Positions 9,128 through 17,569 of a stretch of DNA of 64,000 nucleotides are shown piece after piece (within the stretch, counting starts at the first letter, position 1; the number at the start of each line of letters is the position of its first letter). Location of the stretch: positions 1 to 64,000 of the forward strand of contig NZ_FOHI01000002.1 in assembly GCF_900111585.1 (NCBI RefSeq), written 5' to 3'. The position numbers and the translations under genes were made by a program. Below the pieces are notes generated by a model. It saw nothing but the letters and a program-made list of their open reading frames with translations. It was not told the DNA's origin and searched no databases. The stretch is from Nitrosospira multiformis (GTDB lineage Bacteria; Pseudomonadota; Gammaproteobacteria; Burkholderiales; Nitrosomonadaceae).

Positions 9128-9487
9128 TTACGGATAGTTACCATCAAAAGCATTCCTGATCCATTCGATGTCGCGCCCATCATTGCCGGATAATAACACC
9201 GCGTCGAAGCGGCAACAGGGCTCGGTTCTCAGCGAGAGCAGATAATGTCGGGCTGCACGCACCACCTTGCGTTGTTTCGATAAAGTGATACTGGAGCCTG
9301 CGCCCCCAAAATTCCCGTTGGTACGCATCCGCACTTCGACAAACACGAGAGTTTCCCCATCGTGCATGATGAGATCAATTTCACCAAAACGGCACCGGTA
9401 GTTTCTTTGTACCAGCACAAGCTTGTGGCCCGCAAGAAACGCTTCCGCGTACCGCTCGGCTTGGTTCCCCTTCAACCTAAGGTTCAT
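9128..9487 (-). CDS. UPF0102 (YraN) family nuclease-like protein
   Basis: A 119-residue YraN family protein. It has the conserved RYRCRFGEIDLIMHDGETLVFVEV-type core (E, D and E-x-K/R residues of a Holliday-junction-resolvase-like fold) and the downstream KQRKVVRAARHYL segment. The biochemical role in bacteria is still uncertain. It lies head-to-head with rsmI, with a 126-base gap that should hold both promoters. The distance to dolP (215 bases) leaves no room for diaA, which separates these genes in many relatives. Confidence 0.85.
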   Translation of the reverse strand: MNLRLKGNQAERYAEAFLAGHKLVLVQRNYRCRFGEIDLIMHDGETLVFVEVRMRTNGNFGGAGSSITLSKQRKVVRAARHYLLSLRTEPCCRFDAVLLSGNDGRDIEWIRNAFDGNYP

Positions 9488-9613
9488 TTCCCGCTATCCT
9501 TGCAAAACGCATCAATTCCAGCCCCATTTTGCATGGGGAATCAAACGCGATGGATATTTTAAAATCCAGTCATTGGTAACCATCCTCAGAACAGAGCCTG
9601 TGGAATCGCTTGC

Positions 9614-10486
9614 ATGGATCAATCTAAAGCAACTGTAATCCCCGCTACGTTATACGTCGTCGCTACACCCATAGGCAATCTGCGCGATATCACATTGAGA
9701 GCCCTTGATGTGCTTGCGGCGGTTGACGTCGTTGCGGCGGAAGACACCCGTACGACAAAGCATCTGCTTGCACGCTACGCCATCTCAAAAACGCTATTTG
9801 CCCTGCACCGCCACAACGAAAGTGCGTTGTTTACAAAAATTGCCGGACTGCTTTCGCAAGGCAAAACGGTGGCCATAGTGACCGATGCGGGCACTCCGGC
9901 AATCTCGGATCCGGGTGGGCTTGTCGTCAGATTTGTAAGGGAGCAGGGTTTCAAAGTCGTGCCGATTCCGGGTTGCAACGCGGCAACATGCGCCCTATCC
10001 GTTGCCGGCATATCCAATCCACATTTTCTGTTTTACGGTTTCCTTCCCACCAGCAGCGGCCCGCGGCGCCGTGCGCTTGCCAACCTGAAGCCGCATCCCT
10101 ACAGCCTCGTATTTTACGAAGCGCCACATCGTATTCTCGAGTGTATAGCGGATATGACGGAGGTATTTGGAAGGGATCGCAGGATTACATTTGCCAGGGA
10201 ACTGACAAAGGTGTTCGAGACCATTCATGGCTGTCCCCTGGGTGAGGCGCTTGCCTGGCTGGAGGCTGATTCCGATCGCCGCAAGGGCGAGTTCGTACTC
10301 ATTTTGTCGGGGGCTGAGCCTCCGAAGGAAGCCGAGCTGAGCGAGCAGGCGCGCAGCACACTTCAGCTGCTGATGCACGAATTGCCCCTCAAGCAGGCGG
10401 TGAGGCTGACTGCGGAAATCAGCGGCGAAAGTAAAAACAGGCTTTATTCACTGGCACTCTCACTTCAGCCTCATCCAGATTCCTGA
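9614..10486 (+). CDS. rsmI: 16S rRNA (cytidine-1402-2'-O)-methyltransferase
   Basis: Tetrapyrrole-methylase-fold enzyme that methylates the 2'-OH of C1402 in 16S rRNA. The 290-residue protein shows the family signature VATPIGNLRDITLRALDVL near the N-terminus, then AAEDTRTTKHLL, VTDAGTPAISDPGG (SAM site) and PGCNAATCALSVAG. FYEAPHRI and RELTKVFE complete the fold. Start ATG 9614 (MDQSKATV). The yraN gene is divergent upstream, the usual arrangement. Confidence 0.96.
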   Translation: MDQSKATVIPATLYVVATPIGNLRDITLRALDVLAAVDVVAAEDTRTTKHLLARYAISKTLFALHRHNESALFTKIAGLLSQGKTVAIVTDAGTPAISDPGGLVVRFVREQGFKVVPIPGCNAATCALSVAGISNPHFLFYGFLPTSSGPRRRALANLKPHPYSLVFYEAPHRILECIADMTEVFGRDRRITFARELTKVFETIHGCPLGEALAWLEADSDRRKGEFVLILSGAEPPKEAELSEQARSTLQLLMHELPLKQAVRLTAEISGESKNRLYSLALSLQPHPDS

Positions 10487-10645
10487 AAGATCGAGATGGT
10501 ACAGTTGCTTCCGGTTCCTCAATGGGGGAGCGCTGGCACAAGGATGAGCCCGCGTTTATAATGTCGGGCTCGCATGACCACCGTCATTGGTGGTGCGAGT
10601 GGGGGCAGTTCCCCATCGATATTTATTTTTTTGGAGAGATCGACT

Positions 10646-10885
10646 ATGAAAACACCTGCTACCTTTTATCACGCTGGCTGTCCCGTATGTGTCGAGGCCG
10701 AGCATCAGATTGCTGAAGCCCTGGATCCCGATCGCTACGAGGTTGAACTCGTACATCTCGGCGAGCAAAAGGACAGGATCGCGGCTGCCGAAGCAGCTGG
10801 CGTTCAGTCTGTTCCGGCGCTGGTAATCAACGGAGCACCTTTCCACATCAATTTTGGCGCCCCCATGTCGGCGTTGAAGTCCTAA
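10646..10885 (+). CDS. Small thioredoxin/glutaredoxin-like protein
   Basis: A 79-residue thioredoxin-fold protein. It has the redox motif CPVC in FYHAGCPVCVEAEHQIAEAL, a central VELVHLGEQKDRIAAAEAAGVQSVPALVI strand-helix-strand with the cis-proline VP, and a short C-terminus. ATG 10646 follows a GGAGAG site; an upstream in-frame ATG (10574) has no site and would add non-conserved residues. The size is near that of glutaredoxins and NrdH. Substrate unknown. A hairpin follows directly. Confidence 0.78.
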   Translation: MKTPATFYHAGCPVCVEAEHQIAEALDPDRYEVELVHLGEQKDRIAAAEAAGVQSVPALVINGAPFHINFGAPMSALKS

Positions 10886-11188
10886 TCGATAAGACGGCGG
10901 GCGCTATGCCCGCCTATAACTACCTGCCCTATAGCCGTCGGGTAACCCAGGGAGTAATATCTACCACTCCCGTGTCTGTCCCGCTCTGGTTCCGATCCGA
11001 CCGCGTTACAATCAGTTCGTCAAGCAACCAGTCCGCTTCGCTTGGCATTTCGCTTCCGTACGTGCCCAGGGGTGACGGTAACAGAACATCATATTGTTCT
11101 GATTCAGATGCTACTCCTGGTATGAACGCGACAAGCACTGAATCTCCTCTATACTTCCAAATATTACAACAGCTCTCAGGAGAAGATC
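10886..11188. other. Intergenic stretch without a recognised gene
   Basis: About 300 bases between the thioredoxin-like gene and sixA. Apart from the hairpin at 10896-10914 and the sixA ribosome site (AGGAGAAG, just before 11189), I recognise nothing. Short open frames on both strands have no family resemblance and no ribosome site. Confidence 0.5.
10896..10914 (+). terminator. GC-rich hairpin after the thioredoxin-like gene
   Basis: A perfect 7-bp stem GGCGGGC/GCCCGCC with a 5-base loop begins 11 bases after the stop. No clear T-run follows (TATAACTACC), so it is a weak intrinsic terminator or only a transcript-end stabiliser. Confidence 0.4.
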
Positions 11189-11659
11189 ATGGAGCTCATA
11201 TTGTGGCGTCATGCCGAGGCTGAGGATGGCATTCCCGATAGTGCACGGGAACTTACCGATAAAGGGCGAAAACAAGCGGACCTCGTGGCCGCCTGGCTCA
11301 AGCCCAGGCTGCCGAAGAACACACGCATCCTCGTCAGCCCAACCCAGCGTACCCAGCAGACGGCTTCCGCACTCGACAAAGATTTTGAGACGGTCAGAGA
11401 AATCGGCCCCGGTGTTTCCCCGAAGGCGGTTCTGAAGGCAGCAGGATGGCCCGATGCGAAAGGTGCGGTGCTCGTGGTAGGTCATCAGCCTACGCTCGGA
11501 GAAGTTGCCGCTTTGCTCATGTCAGGTGATCCCGCGCAATGGACCATCCGGAAAGGTTCGATATGGTGGTTCACGCAGAAAAAAGGGAACCATAATCTCG
11601 GGGAGTTACTGCTCCAAGCCGTCGTTTCTCCCGACACGCTGCAAGCAGGAGATCGATGA
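11189..11659 (+). CDS. sixA: Phosphohistidine phosphatase SixA
   Basis: Histidine-phosphatase-superfamily enzyme; SixA removes phosphate from phosphohistidine on HPt or PTS-Ntr proteins. The 156-residue protein shows the RHG-type catalytic motif near the N-terminus (LWRHAEAE, with His9 the expected nucleophile), LTDKGRKQA, SPTQRTQQTA (second Arg) and VVGHQPTLGEVA (second His). A PTS-Ntr-like module (39633-42022) lies elsewhere in this window, so a link through HPr or EI phosphohistidine is conceivable, but that is inference. Confidence 0.88.
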   Translation: MELILWRHAEAEDGIPDSARELTDKGRKQADLVAAWLKPRLPKNTRILVSPTQRTQQTASALDKDFETVREIGPGVSPKAVLKAAGWPDAKGAVLVVGHQPTLGEVAALLMSGDPAQWTIRKGSIWWFTQKKGNHNLGELLLQAVVSPDTLQAGDR

Positions 11660-11717
11660 GCGCGCCGTCTTCTCTTCGTAAGGTTTTGGTTTCCTACTCG
11701 GTACCCGCTCAGCCTTA

Positions 11718-14252
11718 TCAATTACGCCGTACTGCTCCGATGGAATTCCAGCGATCCCAAGCGCCATAATGACTCCTGATCGGACCAACCGGCAGTGCGA
11801 GCAGAATCAGCAATACGCCCGCCGTGACGCTGGCTACCGCTCCCAGTCCGGTATAGCCGGTCAGCAGAAGGGGCGCCGGAATCAACCAGGCGCCGAATAT
11901 GATGTTGGCCAAACGCAGCGGACGACCCACTTCGCTCAGGGCCATGATCGAGAAGGTGACAACGAGAGCACCCATCAGATGATCGCCATTGGCGGCAGTG
12001 CCAGCGGTATCGAAGGTGACGCGGGAAAACATCAGCGCGACACCGATGAGGATGCTTGCCCACATGCCCCAGGTAAAGCGCACGCCGGTAGCCATGATTT
12101 CATGCAGCACAGCCAGGGGCGGCCCTTCGAAACCGCCCGAGTAATCCGGTCCACCGCCTTCCATCGTATCTCCGTGCCACAATACGTGCCATAACGATTT
12201 ACCTTTCCTTCTTCGATCCTTGAGGAATTGCAGCGTGGCAAGAATCTCATCGAAGGAATACGGAATCTGTAGCAGCATGGCAGCTGCGGCAATAAGGCAA
12301 AGCGTGCACCAGGTATCCAGCAGAATCGGCTGGATGATGATGAAATAAATACTGACCGCCCCGAGTGGAACAATCAATATCCCAAAGAACAGCACCATCC
12401 AGGGCATCGTCCGCCACCTGCGCTTGTCGCCGATCACGCCCGTGAGGATTTCCAGCACATAGACTGTCGCACCCAGGCCCGCGTCCGCCACCGGCCATGC
12501 TTCGGAGATATAGGAAGTAATGATATGGGCGGTACCTTCGCCAAAAAACGGATCCCAGACATCTTGAATATGACCTAATTGAAAGGCAGCCATATAGCGC
12601 GAAAGAAACAACCCCACGAACGCCAGCGCCACGATGGGAAAACGATTGGTCATTCCGGAAGGACTGTAACTCCAGCCTGGCGGAGTATCCGGCCCACTGG
12701 TACGCGCAACCGCTCCGATACCCGGCGGAGGTGACACGATCACCGCAAATAAAATGACAAAGGCGCCTACCAGCGTATCATTGGCATAAACTGCCGCGCT
12801 CGGAGTCCAGAAGACGAGCGGCGCAAACAGCAACCAGACCCCCAGCAACGCCGTAATCCAGCGCGCCCAGCCGTAGTCACGCGCCAACGATAGAAAGCCG
12901 AATATCACGATCAGCAGACCGGTAGTAATATCGCTTGTCGTCATCCAGGTTGCAGACATCGCTGATCCCCGTTGACTCGGCGTTACGATGTCCTCACTTA
13001 TCATCCAGGACTCCGTCAGCCCGAAAGTGAACGGGCTTGCTATCAGCCATAGCCCGAGAGCCACGTTTGCAAAATGGCACCACAGGCTTTGCCTGTGCTC
13101 GTTCCTTTCCTGTTCACGGCTTTGGGTAATCAGCGTTGCGCTCGGCAGATTGCTTTTTTCCATTTCTTCCAGCCAGGTGGGCAACGGCAGCTTGTTGCGC
13201 TTGTACCAGTTGGCCGGATTGTGTTTCAGCCGCGCAATCATCCTCGGCAGGCACTCGCGCAACATATGCCGCGGACTCCAGTTCAACAGCTTTTTCGCGC
13301 GCGAACAATCGAGCTCGAAATGATCATCGGACAATGCCACCATGAATGGTTTGACAAAGGGTTCAATCCCGCGGTCGATGGCATCCGGTACGATATCCTC
13401 GATCCGGAGCTGGAGCCAGGCGCCGGCAACAGCCATGGATTTGGGAATCTCATGCGTGACCCACGGTGTCTCGTGAATCAACTGACCGATCAGGTTCTGC
13501 AGGCTCTCGTAACTTTCGGTCGCCGGCTCGCCGATCAGGAGGGTGGTTTCTTCGGGCAGCTGCAAGCGCTGCTCCACCGCCAGCCGGAAAGCGAGAGCAA
13601 TGTCATTGATATGCGAAAAAGATTGACCATGCGAAGAATCTCCGGGAAACACATGGCTTTGCAACTGGCGTTCGTAGATACGCTGGAACTGGGTGCTGAG
13701 CGAGGGTACTTCGCACCAGTCGGTGTAGACGCCGGCAAGGCGAAATATCACAAACGGGATGCGTCCATGATACGCCCGCACTTCCTTTTCCGCCGCTACC
13801 TTGGATTCCGGGTAAGGCCATTTTGGCGCGAGCGGTGACTCCTCATTGATAGGCAGGCCGGGCTCCGTTGGCGCATGCACCAGCATAGTGCTTGCATAGA
13901 TAAATTGCTCCACTTCGAACGATTCAAGCGCCTTCAAAAGCCGGCGCGTCCCCCTTATATTGACCTCCTCGTACAAGGGATTGGGTTCGTCCGAAAAATC
14001 GTAAAAGGCAGCAAGATGGATGACAGAGGCAATCCGTTGCCCGTAGGCTTTCCGTAGCTGCTGAAACGCGCGCAATACTGCCGCGTCAGAAGATATATCG
14101 ACACTGATGCAGTCAACATCGGTGCCGCATTTCTGTTCAAAGCCCACCACTCTGAACTTGTCGCCCAGCTCGGTTGCAATCGCCCTGCCGATTCTGCCTT
14201 CAGAACCGGTGATGAGGATCAGAGGTTTTTCGCTGGAATCTTGCTTTTCCAT
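11718..14252 (-). CDS. Fusion protein: extended SDR + SPW + VKOR-like + SPW
   Basis: An 844-residue protein that joins several families. Residues about 10-345 form an extended short-chain dehydrogenase/epimerase with the nucleotide motif GSEGRIG (16-22) and catalytic YPESK (147-151). Residues about 390-505 form a membrane SPW-repeat unit (FANVALGLWLIASPFTFG, LGVWLLFAPLVFW). Residues about 535-680 resemble a vitamin-K-epoxide-reductase-like membrane domain with the CxxC pair WCTLC (C649, C652). Residues about 725-825 form a second SPW unit. No second cysteine pair is seen in the VKOR-like part, although VKOR enzymes normally have one in a periplasmic loop. The frame is open throughout with even composition, so it is not an assembly join. 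Its substrate is unknown; a membrane redox role is inference. Confidence 0.8.
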   Translation of the reverse strand: MEKQDSSEKPLILITGSEGRIGRAIATELGDKFRVVGFEQKCGTDVDCISVDISSDAAVLRAFQQLRKAYGQRIASVIHLAAFYDFSDEPNPLYEEVNIRGTRRLLKALESFEVEQFIYASTMLVHAPTEPGLPINEESPLAPKWPYPESKVAAEKEVRAYHGRIPFVIFRLAGVYTDWCEVPSLSTQFQRIYERQLQSHVFPGDSSHGQSFSHINDIALAFRLAVEQRLQLPEETTLLIGEPATESYESLQNLIGQLIHETPWVTHEIPKSMAVAGAWLQLRIEDIVPDAIDRGIEPFVKPFMVALSDDHFELDCSRAKKLLNWSPRHMLRECLPRMIARLKHNPANWYKRNKLPLPTWLEEMEKSNLPSATLITQSREQERNEHRQSLWCHFANVALGLWLIASPFTFGLTESWMISEDIVTPSQRGSAMSATWMTTSDITTGLLIVIFGFLSLARDYGWARWITALLGVWLLFAPLVFWTPSAAVYANDTLVGAFVILFAVIVSPPPGIGAVARTSGPDTPPGWSYSPSGMTNRFPIVALAFVGLFLSRYMAAFQLGHIQDVWDPFFGEGTAHIITSYISEAWPVADAGLGATVYVLEILTGVIGDKRRWRTMPWMVLFFGILIVPLGAVSIYFIIIQPILLDTWCTLCLIAAAAMLLQIPYSFDEILATLQFLKDRRRKGKSLWHVLWHGDTMEGGGPDYSGGFEGPPLAVLHEIMATGVRFTWGMWASILIGVALMFSRVTFDTAGTAANGDHLMGALVVTFSIMALSEVGRPLRLANIIFGAWLIPAPLLLTGYTGLGAVASVTAGVLLILLALPVGPIRSHYGAWDRWNSIGAVRRN

Positions 14253-14503
14253 ACAATCTCTGCAAGCAATCGAGCTACAAGCAAAAGGTCATGCCGCCGC
14301 GCTCAGCCATACCTTTCATCTGATAAACGGTACAAAAGGTACAAAACGCTTAACCAGGAGTAGGAGTAGATGCTGCACTTTTCCGCTTCCGCCCGCTGTG
14401 AAGGACAGGGGCGGAACGTAGTGGCGCTCAATGTGGCCTGGAATTCAGGCAGCGGTGCGGCATTGAAGGAGCATCAGCGGATACAATTGTCTGACTCTTT
14501 TGT

Positions 14504-15019
14504 TTATTTGACCCTGCCCGAATCCATGCCCGAGGACTGGGTTGTTGTATAAGGCGTTTGCTCATACGGCGTGTCGGGGCTGTCCGTCGGCTGTTTCGTG
14601 CTGGAAGACTCGGTATAAGTCTTCGTTCCGTAGTACGAATTGATTGTATTCTGCCAGGATGTGTCCGCCATGTCGGGCCAGTCGTCCTTATCGAATCCTG
14701 GCGCGGAGTTGAGACGTTCCTTATCCACGTTGAGGATGAAGCGCTTATTCTCTGTATCGAGCGTCAGCGCGCTCCAGGGCACGGCGAAGAGCTTATCCCC
14801 CATTCCCATCAATCCACCGAAGGACAACACCGCGTAGGCGATTTTGCCATTGTTCATATCGAGCATGATTTCCTTGATATCGCCAAGGTCTTCGTCCCTG
14901 GTGTTATATACGTCCTCTCCGATCAGCGTGTCAGCGCCCATCAGACGGGGACCAGGTCCCTTGCCTTCCTTGCCATACTTCTTGTACATGCCGTAGGTGT
15001 CACGATCTGTGTAGGCCAT
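14504..15019 (-). CDS. PRC-barrel domain protein
   Basis: A 171-residue soluble protein. Residues about 25-105 form a PRC-barrel: LMGADTLIGEDVYNTRDEDL, DIKEIMLDMNNGKIAYAVLSFGG and FAVPWSALTLD. The rest is a polar Thr/Ser/Pro-rich tail. An AGGAGAGAACC ribosome site precedes the ATG. Such stand-alone PRC-barrel proteins are common in soil proteobacteria and often stress-induced, but their role is not defined. Divergent from kup across about 400 bases. Confidence 0.85.
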   Translation of the reverse strand: MAYTDRDTYGMYKKYGKEGKGPGPRLMGADTLIGEDVYNTRDEDLGDIKEIMLDMNNGKIAYAVLSFGGLMGMGDKLFAVPWSALTLDTENKRFILNVDKERLNSAPGFDKDDWPDMADTSWQNTINSYYGTKTYTESSSTKQPTDSPDTPYEQTPYTTTQSSGMDSGRVK

Positions 15020-15425
15020 GGTTCTCTCCTATAATTAATCCAATTTCATGATTTGCAGGAATCGTAATCCGGAAAACGATGACTCGAATAATAAGGAAGA
15101 GAGCAATTCCGGTCGGTTCGGTAGCCAACAAAAAGAGACAGCCCAAAAGAGGTAGCTGGGGAGAGCGGCAGGATGTCATCAAAACTGCTTTTGCCATCAG
15201 CATGTGCAGGTCGTGTAAAATGTACACAGGGCTGTTTCCTATCAATTGCAAATGCGGTACCACGCCTGTCGGAAAGATAGTAAACGCTCACGTTAAAGGA
15301 TATCGACTCCTGGCCTCCTTGCCAAAGGCCGAAATAAGAAGCTTGTGGTTTTGCCAGCCGCCAAGTATTTATCCTTTCTTTCAGCTGCTTGCCCCAAGAC
15401 AAAGGCTGAGTCAACGTTAATCAAC
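15020..15425. other. Divergent intergenic region before kup
   Basis: About 400 bases between the PRC-barrel gene (minus) and kup (plus), expected to hold both promoters. A plus-strand frame at 15079-15420 encodes a 113-residue basic, Cys-containing peptide with a CxxC and a CxC (CRSC, CKCG), but it resembles no family I know, so I do not call it a gene. Confidence 0.45.
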
Positions 15426-17324
15426 ATGACGAATCAACAGATGCCAGCGGGACATTCTCTCGAGCGCCAGCCTCTAAGTCTGCTGTGCCTTGCTGCGTTG
15501 GGAGTGGTTTACGGGGATATCGGAACAAGCCCGTTATACGTCATGAAGACAGTTTTCGACCCCATCCATGGACTTGCTGTCACCGAGAACAACGTGATCG
15601 GCATCATTTCGCTCATTTTCTGGACGATCATGATCGTGGTGTCGCTCAAATACGTAACGTTGATCCTGCGGGCCGACAATCACGGTGAAGGCGGGATCAT
15701 GGCGTTGCTATCGCTGGCCAGCTCATCCGTCACCGACCGTCCGCGCTTGCACAACATTCTGTTTCTCATCGGCGCATTCGGGGCAGCACTGTTTTTTGGC
15801 GATGGTGTTATCACGCCTGCCATTTCGGTATTGAGCGCAGTCGAGGGTCTTGAAGTTGCAACCCCGCTGCTCCAGCCTTATGTGCTACCCATCACCGTGG
15901 TTGTGCTGATCGCGCTTTTCATGTTGCAACAGCGAGGAACGGGGGGAATTGGCGTCTTGTTCGGGCCCGTCATGGTGATATGGTTCGTCAGCCTCGGACT
16001 TGTAGGTTTGATCAATATCGCGGGCGCGCCACAGATTGTCGCGGCATTCAATCCCATGTATGCCTTTGCCTTTTGTATCAGTAATGGCTGGCTGGCATTT
16101 ATTGCCCTGGGAGCGGTGGTGCTGGCAGTGACAGGTGGCGAGGCGCTTTATGCGGATATGGGACACTTCGGGGCGAAGCCAATCCGGTTGGCCTGGTATG
16201 GGGGCGTCCTTCCCGCCCTCACATTGAACTATCTGGGGCAAGGTGCACTGCTGCTGTCCAATCCATCCGCAATCTCCAATCCTTTCTTTCTGCTGTTTCC
16301 TTCATGGGCGCTTTATGGCGCGGTAGCACTGGCGACTGCCGCTACCGTGATTGCCTCGCAATCCGTCATCTCCGGCGTTTTCTCGGTGACCAGGCAAGCC
16401 ATTCAGTTGGGCTTCCTGCCGCGCATGCAGATCCGACACACCTCGGAACGTAAGATCGGGCAGATATACATCCCGTTTGTCAACTGGACTCTGCTGTCGG
16501 TTGTCCTCATGGCGGTCCTGGGATTCGGTTCATCCTCCAATCTTGCCTCGGCATATGGCGTAGCAGTCACGACTACGATGGTTATCGAAACCACGCTCAC
16601 TTTTTTCGTGCTCCGCTATGCCTGGAATTATCCATTCCTTCTGGGCATCCTGGTAACCACATTTTTCCTGACGATCGACAGTGCGTTCTTCTCCGCCACC
16701 ATACTGAAAGTTGCCCAGGGAGGCTGGTTCCCGCTCGTAATCGGGTCCGTCATTTTTTTTATTATGATCACCTGGAGTCGTGGACGGCAAATGCTGGTCG
16801 ATCACCTGCGCTCCGTTGCCATACCGCTCCAATCCTTCCTCGAATCGCTTATCGCACATCCCCCCACAAGGGTCGCGGGTACCTCGGTTTTCTTGACGGC
16901 TAATCCTGACGGTGTACCCCACGCCCTGTTGCATAATCTTGCCCATAATCAGGTCCTGCACGAGCGTGTGGTTTTCCTCACGGTGGCATACCAGGAAACT
17001 CCCTGGGTGCCGGTAGAACAGCGTGTCTCGATAAAGCCCTTGATGGAAAACTGTTACCAGATCACGGTGCGGTATGGATTCAAGGATGAAGCGAATCTGC
17101 CGTACGCACTCGAATTGTGTGAACCGCATGGCCTCGTGTTCGAACCCTTGAGGACCTCCTACTTCCTGAGTCGCGAGATCGTGGTGCCTAGTCCAGGTGC
17201 CGGCATGTCCCTGTGGCGTGAACGCCTATTCGCGGCAATGGTGCGCAACGCCAGCAACGCCGCCGAATATTTCAAACTGCCGGCAAACCGTGTACTCGAA
17301 CTAGGGGCGAGAGTGGAGATTTAG
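15426..17324 (+). CDS. kup: Low-affinity potassium transporter Kup
   Basis: KUP/HAK/KT family K+ uptake permease in the inner membrane, probably K+/H+ symport. The 632-residue protein starts at ATG 15426, giving the typical N-terminus LCLAALGVVYGDIGTSPLYV. Twelve spans occupy residues about 15-430, with FFGDGVITPAISVLSAVEGL and TGGEALYADMGHFG. A cytoplasmic C-terminal domain of about 180 residues follows, including RTSYFLSRE. An in-frame ATG 27 codons upstream adds residues outside the family pattern. A strong terminator follows. Confidence 0.96.
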   Translation: MTNQQMPAGHSLERQPLSLLCLAALGVVYGDIGTSPLYVMKTVFDPIHGLAVTENNVIGIISLIFWTIMIVVSLKYVTLILRADNHGEGGIMALLSLASSSVTDRPRLHNILFLIGAFGAALFFGDGVITPAISVLSAVEGLEVATPLLQPYVLPITVVVLIALFMLQQRGTGGIGVLFGPVMVIWFVSLGLVGLINIAGAPQIVAAFNPMYAFAFCISNGWLAFIALGAVVLAVTGGEALYADMGHFGAKPIRLAWYGGVLPALTLNYLGQGALLLSNPSAISNPFFLLFPSWALYGAVALATAATVIASQSVISGVFSVTRQAIQLGFLPRMQIRHTSERKIGQIYIPFVNWTLLSVVLMAVLGFGSSSNLASAYGVAVTTTMVIETTLTFFVLRYAWNYPFLLGILVTTFFLTIDSAFFSATILKVAQGGWFPLVIGSVIFFIMITWSRGRQMLVDHLRSVAIPLQSFLESLIAHPPTRVAGTSVFLTANPDGVPHALLHNLAHNQVLHERVVFLTVAYQETPWVPVEQRVSIKPLMENCYQITVRYGFKDEANLPYALELCEPHGLVFEPLRTSYFLSREIVVPSPGAGMSLWRERLFAAMVRNASNAAEYFKLPANRVLELGARVEI

Positions 17325-17385
17325 AGATGCTGTTCCTCTGCTTCGGTTACCTCCGTCTCGAGCGACGGAACTGCCGCTTCCTCTC

Positions 17386-17409
17386 AAAACCCGCTTCGGC
17401 GGGTTTTTT
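17386..17409 (+). terminator. Rho-independent terminator of kup
   Basis: Stem CCCGC/GCGGG with a TTCG tetraloop, extended by A:T pairs and followed by six Ts at 17404-17409. The A-run on the left (17386-17389) makes it potentially bidirectional. It lies 62 bases after the kup stop. Confidence 0.9.
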
Positions 17410-17569
17410 GTTTAACCAGATCGATATTTTTAACAAATTGACGAGCCGCGCAAAACGTAAAACTTGGCATTTTTAGTATCCCTTATCCATTTATCCGTAA
17501 AACCCAATGTCGGTTAGATTGCTAGCTTGAGGAATTTCAGCGTGACCATTGAAGCATCAGCCTTGAGTG

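Noticed and set aside
13074-13838. 254-residue plus-strand frame inside the SDR fusion gene
   Set aside because: Antisense shadow; the minus-strand SDR has clear motifs over the same bases.
15079-15420. 113-residue plus-strand frame with CRSC and CKCG between the PRC-barrel gene and kup
   Set aside because: No family resemblance, no ribosome site, and it runs up to the kup start in the wrong frame. Kept only as a note on the intergenic region.
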